The notes under the pieces: generated by a model
Database searches by the model: none
Seen by the model: the letters and a program-made list of their open reading frames with translations, nothing else
What the model was told of the DNA's origin: nothing
NCBI GenBank assembly: GCA_027422505.1
Contig: JAPQWV010000012.1
Location: 23,389,501 to 23,453,500 of the forward strand
DNA length: 64,000 nucleotides
Source: Craterostigma plantagineum
Taxonomy: Eukaryota > Streptophyta > Magnoliopsida > Lamiales > Linderniaceae
Direction: 5' to 3'
In this document: piece by piece, positions 60,718-64,000 of the stretch
Numbering within the stretch: the stretch's first letter is position 1
Layout: every line of letters begins with the position of its first letter
Translations under genes and position numbers: made by a program

Positions 60718-61425
60718 GAACTGAAACGACGAAGACGACGACGAAGCCGACGAAGACGACGACGAAGCCGACGAAGACGACGAAGACGACGCCGAACTGC
60801 TGCCCGCCGCGACCGCCGCGATCCCCGACGCCACGCCCGCCGTCGCTGCCCCGCCCGCTGTCGCTGCCCCGCGCCCGCTGCCCCGCCGCCCGTCGCTGCC
60901 CCGCCCGCCGTCGCTGCCCCACGCCCGCAGCCCCGCCCCCGCCGCTGCCCCGCCCGCCGTCGCTGCCCTCGCCCGCTGCCCCGACGCCCGTCGCTGCCCC
61001 GCCCGCCGTCGCTGCCCCGCCCGCCCGCTGCCTCGCCGCCCGTCGCTGCCCCGCCCGCCGTCGCTGCCCCGCCCCCCGTCGCTGCACCGCCGCTGCCCGT
61101 CGCTGCCCCACGCCCGCAGCCCCGCCCCCGTCGCTGCCCCGCCCGCCGTCGCTGCCCGCAGCCCGCTGCCCCGCCGCCCGTCGCTGCCCCACGCCCACCC
61201 CCGTCCCTGCCCCGCCCCCCGTCGCTGCCGACGCTGCCCCGCCGCTGCCCCACGCCCGCATCCCCGCCCCCGTCGCTGCCCTGTCGCTGCCCCGCCCCCC
61301 GTCGCTGCCCGCCGCTGCCCCGCCCCCCGACGCCCCGACGCCACGCCCGCAGCCCGCCCCCGTCGCTGCCCCGTCGCTGCCCCGTCGCTGCCCAGCGCCC
61401 CGTCTTTCCCCCGCACAGACGACGT
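60718..61425. repeat. GC-rich minisatellite (core CGTCGCTGCCCCGCCC)
   Basis: A GACGAAGACGACGAAG tract (60726-60785) followed by about 600 bp of irregular repeats built on CGTCGCTGCCCCGCCCGCC variants. It lacks stops in several frames on the minus strand only because of composition. It lies between the left palindromes and the plant mobile domain ORF. Confidence 0.85.
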
Positions 61426-61537
61426 CGTACGCGGCCGTAGTTTGGGTACCCGTTATGATTCGAAAATTAATTTTTTGTGTTAATCTCATCATATCAAATG
61501 CTTTTATTGATTGTCGATTTGTTTCATTAAATGTAGA

Positions 61538-62149
61538 ATGGATTTGGATGCTTGTTACGGGCCTATTGATAGTTCGGTGTTGACGATGCAGTCAAATCAC
61601 CGTAGTAGGGACTTATTATTAGATCCGAGTGTGATAGATAGTACTATTAAATGTAGGTCGTTAGAAAATGTTGTGTGGGGTACTAGAGAAGCACCGAATA
61701 TCTTACACGGTCGCTTATTAGGAAAGTTGAACGTTATGGGTCTATACAGCGTCTACAGCTGTATGTCGCAGAGGGTTGACCCTCATTTGATTACAGCGTT
61801 GGTAGAGCGTTGGAGAAAGGAGACCCATACGTTTCATTTTTATGTTGGGGAAGCGACTGTCACCTTACAGGACGTAGGTATCTTGTGGGGGTTACCTATA
61901 GATGGTAGTTGTGTCTCTGGTGTGATCCATTCTAGGACGGTCATCCAGTGGATCGACGAGTGTGAGGAGTTGCTAGGTTTTAGGCCGCCTGCGGATAAAA
62001 TTAGGGGGTCATCGCTTTCGATGAAGTGCTTATCGAGTTGGTTGTTGGACCATCCGATAACGGATGATAGCGATGAGGAAGAGGTCGAACAATCAGCACG
62101 TGGTTATGCGATGCTGCTATTCGGTGCCGTGATGTATGAAAAATTGTAA
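61538..62149 (+). CDS. Plant mobile domain (PMD, PF10536-type) protein, truncated, carried by the MULE
   Basis: 203 residues. The opening CYGPIDSSVLTMQSNHRS and the core ALVERWRKETHTFHFYVGEATVTLQDVGILWGLPIDG are the hallmark of the PMD/aminotransferase-like plant mobile domain, found in MAIN/MAIL proteins and in many transposons. The domain is shorter than usual: after HPITDDSDEEE the frame ends at VMYEKL, and the rest of the domain is missing. An acceptor-like atgtag directly precedes the ATG, so a 5' exon is possible. Role in the element is unknown. Transposon-borne PMD genes are known; their cellular relatives (MAIN, MAIL1) act in genome stability and silencing. Confidence 0.8.
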   Translation: MDLDACYGPIDSSVLTMQSNHRSRDLLLDPSVIDSTIKCRSLENVVWGTREAPNILHGRLLGKLNVMGLYSVYSCMSQRVDPHLITALVERWRKETHTFHFYVGEATVTLQDVGILWGLPIDGSCVSGVIHSRTVIQWIDECEELLGFRPPADKIRGSSLSMKCLSSWLLDHPITDDSDEEEVEQSARGYAMLLFGAVMYEKL

Positions 62150-62492
62150 ATCGTTGTCGTTGGAGATTTGAAAAAGCTGATGAAAATGGCGGGAATGTTG
62201 GAAGTATTCATTTTTGGCATGGATAGTCAACGAAAAACGACTGCTATCAGCACCCGTAATTTCGAACAACAACGAAATAAACTCGGAAAAACTGGTGGTG
62301 CGACGAATTCGCCTATACCCAACAGGGCGGATACTATATTTGATGGTAGAATCAGATGATTGAATTATATCGCCGCCGAAATATACTATGACTTGTACGC
62401 GACTCGACACCATTGTTTGAGTTATTAATATAAATTGAGAAGGGCTAATGAATGATATACGAGTCTCGGCGAGGGGGGGATTTATAGGAACT

Positions 62493-62903
62493 TAAATCGT
62501 ATCGTGGGGATACGAGTTAAGTAACTCGTACGCCCGGAATACGAGTTACGTGGATTATTGCAATAATTCACGTAACTCGTATTCCCGGAATACGAGTTAG
62601 TGGTATTATTGCCCGACACCTTGCATGGCCATGCAGGTTGGTCGGCCACATCCAGTAACTCGTATCCTCAGGATACGAGTTACTATCTCGTATACCGAGA
62701 ATACGATTTAACGCGCCATGTCATTGCCACGTCAGGGTCAGCGTTGGTCAGCAAGTAATTCGTACTCCTAGAGTACGAATTACTAACTCGTATTTCGCCG
62801 ATACGAGTTAAGCCGACGTGTCGGGTCAGCGGGTCAACGCCCAAAACTAGCTCGTACTCTGGGAGTACGAATTACTAATTCGTACTCCTGGAGTACGAAA
62901 ATC
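62493..62903. repeat. Right subterminal palindrome array (9 units)
   Basis: Nine imperfect palindromes at about 62493-62520, 62521-62549, 62571-62600, 62654-62684, 62684-62710, 62754-62784, 62784-62810, 62848-62874 and 62876-62903, each (T/A)A(A/C/T)TCGTA...TACGA(G/A)TTA with a variable 5-8 bp centre. Several are paired head to tail with almost no spacer. Confidence 0.9.
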
Positions 62904-62982
62904 TCTATTTTATTAATGCTTTTTCTTTTCCGTTTATTTTGTTAATGATTCTTTTTTTTTTGTTTATTTAATTAAAAATACC

Positions 62983-64000
62983 AGGTTTATAAATTGGTAT
63001 TCTTCGAGTAGAATTCTAATTAGGTATAATTAATGTTGTTTATTTTTAATTATTTTTAGCATGTTAATCTAATTGTAACAAAATTAATAAAACATTAATG
63101 ATAATGGACTTGTCCCATTTTTTTCTTTTTCCTTTCAGTGAGGCAGAGCTTATAAAAATGGACCTAAATTATTTAAATACAAAGTATAAACAAAAAATGC
63201 ATCTCTCGTAAGTTTTTAAAATTTCTAACATGTTAATCAACAAAAAAGGTTTACTTATAACACATAATAGAGACTTCCAAAGTTTTTAGAGGATGTGCTA
63301 ATGGTCAATGGAAGCAATGAACACTTAAAAAATCAAGGGCAAATTTTCATTTGGTATGCAAACTGCAAAAGTCCATAAAAAAATGAGCATATGAATTGAT
63401 CGATTAAAAACAACGTGAAAATGTGTGTTGTAAAGAATTTTTGTAAATTAAACTTATTTTATCAAACTGTAAGTTAGGCATGCTTAAATAATAAAGAGGG
63501 TAATCTACAGAAAAGTACCATTTGCATAAAGTTACCAATCAGTAACATGTCAGTGTTTTTTATATGTAGGTACCTATTAGAATGAATTCTTTGCACATTG
63601 GTACCTGATCCGCAGCAAAATACATCATATAACACATTTATGTACCATATAAAGACGTATTATGGTACATAATACAGTGAAAAAATGATACATCATATAA
63701 CACATTAAGGTACCATATAGAAATATATATGAGTACCATATAACTGCGTGACATGGTACATTATACACATATAAAAAGGTACGTCAAGACTAGGAAAATG
63801 GTAACCACAGTCAAACGGGTAGTTATATAAAAAAATTTCCGTACTGACTTGCAAATGTTTTATACAAATGTGTATTTTTTTTGTAGATTTACCTAATAAA
63901 AAAAGCCTCATTTAGCGAAAATAACGGCTGCCATAAAAAGAAGAATAAACCCTTTCCTAATGGGAACATGGGCCTAAATTGAAACGTAAACTTCCTTCAT
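62983..64000. other. AT-rich intergenic DNA to the window end
   Basis: No gene or clear element. A family of short direct repeats around (tggtac/ggtacc)(a)tataa and acatcatataacacatt recurs at 63590-63780, looking like the decayed inside of a small repeat. Confidence 0.4.

Larger units (their letters stand above)
60466..62982. mobile_element. Mutator-like element (MULE) with plant mobile domain gene, 2.5 kb
   Basis: Perfect 9-bp target-site duplication AGGTTTATA (60457-60465 and 62983-62991), the Mutator signature. Terminal inverted repeats start GGTATTTTTAATTAAATAAA on both ends and match closely for about 100 bp, then continue as related palindromes to about 135 bp. The inside holds four palindromes on the left, a GC-rich minisatellite, a plant mobile domain ORF and nine palindromes on the right. 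No MURA transposase was recognised, so it is probably non-autonomous. Confidence 0.9.

Noticed and set aside
60633..61492. Three overlapping minus-strand frames of 206-268 codons, Gly/Arg/Ala-rich
   Set aside because: They read the GC-rich minisatellite; all three frames are open because the repeat lacks stop codons, and none has a recognisable domain.
60550..62903. CRISPR-like spaced palindromic repeats
   Set aside because: Spacing is irregular, repeats are imperfect inverted units inside a eukaryotic transposon, and no cas genes exist; they belong to the MULE.

Overview
This is a nuclear genomic window from a flowering plant, most likely a eudicot. The genes have many short spliced exons and AT-rich introns, and they encode plant-only products: phototropin, a CrRLK1L receptor kinase, PsbW, an arabinogalactan protein, a CC-type glutaredoxin and HUA2. 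The mobile elements (Ty1/copia, TRIM and Cassandra-type LTRs, hAT-like elements and a Mutator-like element with a plant mobile domain gene) are also typical plant families. An asterid/Lamiales origin is possible, but that is an impression and not a demonstration.

Layout. 1-1.1 kb: decayed Ty1/copia 3' end. 3.0-4.5 kb (-): Tify-domain-binding protein. 5.9 kb: tRNA-derived SINE. 7.6-13.7 kb (+): phototropin 1, 23 exons. 14.4-17.4 kb (-): HERK2-like receptor kinase whose kinase domain is split by two probably gained introns. 18.6-19.2 kb: hAT-like MITE. 20.4 kb (+): CC-type glutaredoxin. 21.6-22.0 kb (-): arabinogalactan protein. 23.4-25.2 kb: a highly divergent H2A (+) tail-to-tail with a normal H2A.X (-). 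25.5 kb (-): tRNA-Ser(UGA). 25.9-32.7 kb (+): HUA2-like PWWP/CID protein. 33.8-35.0 kb (+): ribosomal protein eS24. 35.4-38.6 kb (+): GEX3-like protein. 38.7-52.7 kb: a transposon-dense block in which PsbW (47.8-48.3 kb, -) is the only ordinary gene; it holds two related hAT-like elements, each with a different solo LTR, one complete Ty1/copia element, a TRIM, and a hAT-like element carrying a 5S-bearing Cassandra-type solo LTR. 52.9-54.6 kb (+): SRP9. 55.2-56.7 kb: LTR-like repeats. 57.5-60.3 kb (+): NDR-type AGC kinase with an in-frame stop before its C-terminal tail. 60.5-63.0 kb: Mutator-like element with a plant mobile domain gene and 13 subterminal palindromes. 63.0-64.0 kb: AT-rich DNA.

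The genes do not form one pathway; they are ordinary independent neighbours (light sensing, cell-wall signalling, chromatin, RNA processing, translation, protein targeting, photosynthesis, gametophyte function). The points most worth a second look are the Mutator-like element with its palindrome arrays, the divergent H2A beside H2A.X, the two introns inside the HERK2-like gene, the nonsense codon in the NDR kinase, the recent 177-183 bp repeat expansion in HUA2, and the palindrome array upstream of the TATA-like box in one solo LTR. Splice sites were placed by eye using GT/AG (once GC/AG), reading phase and family conservation. Family names come from remembered protein families, not from a database search.
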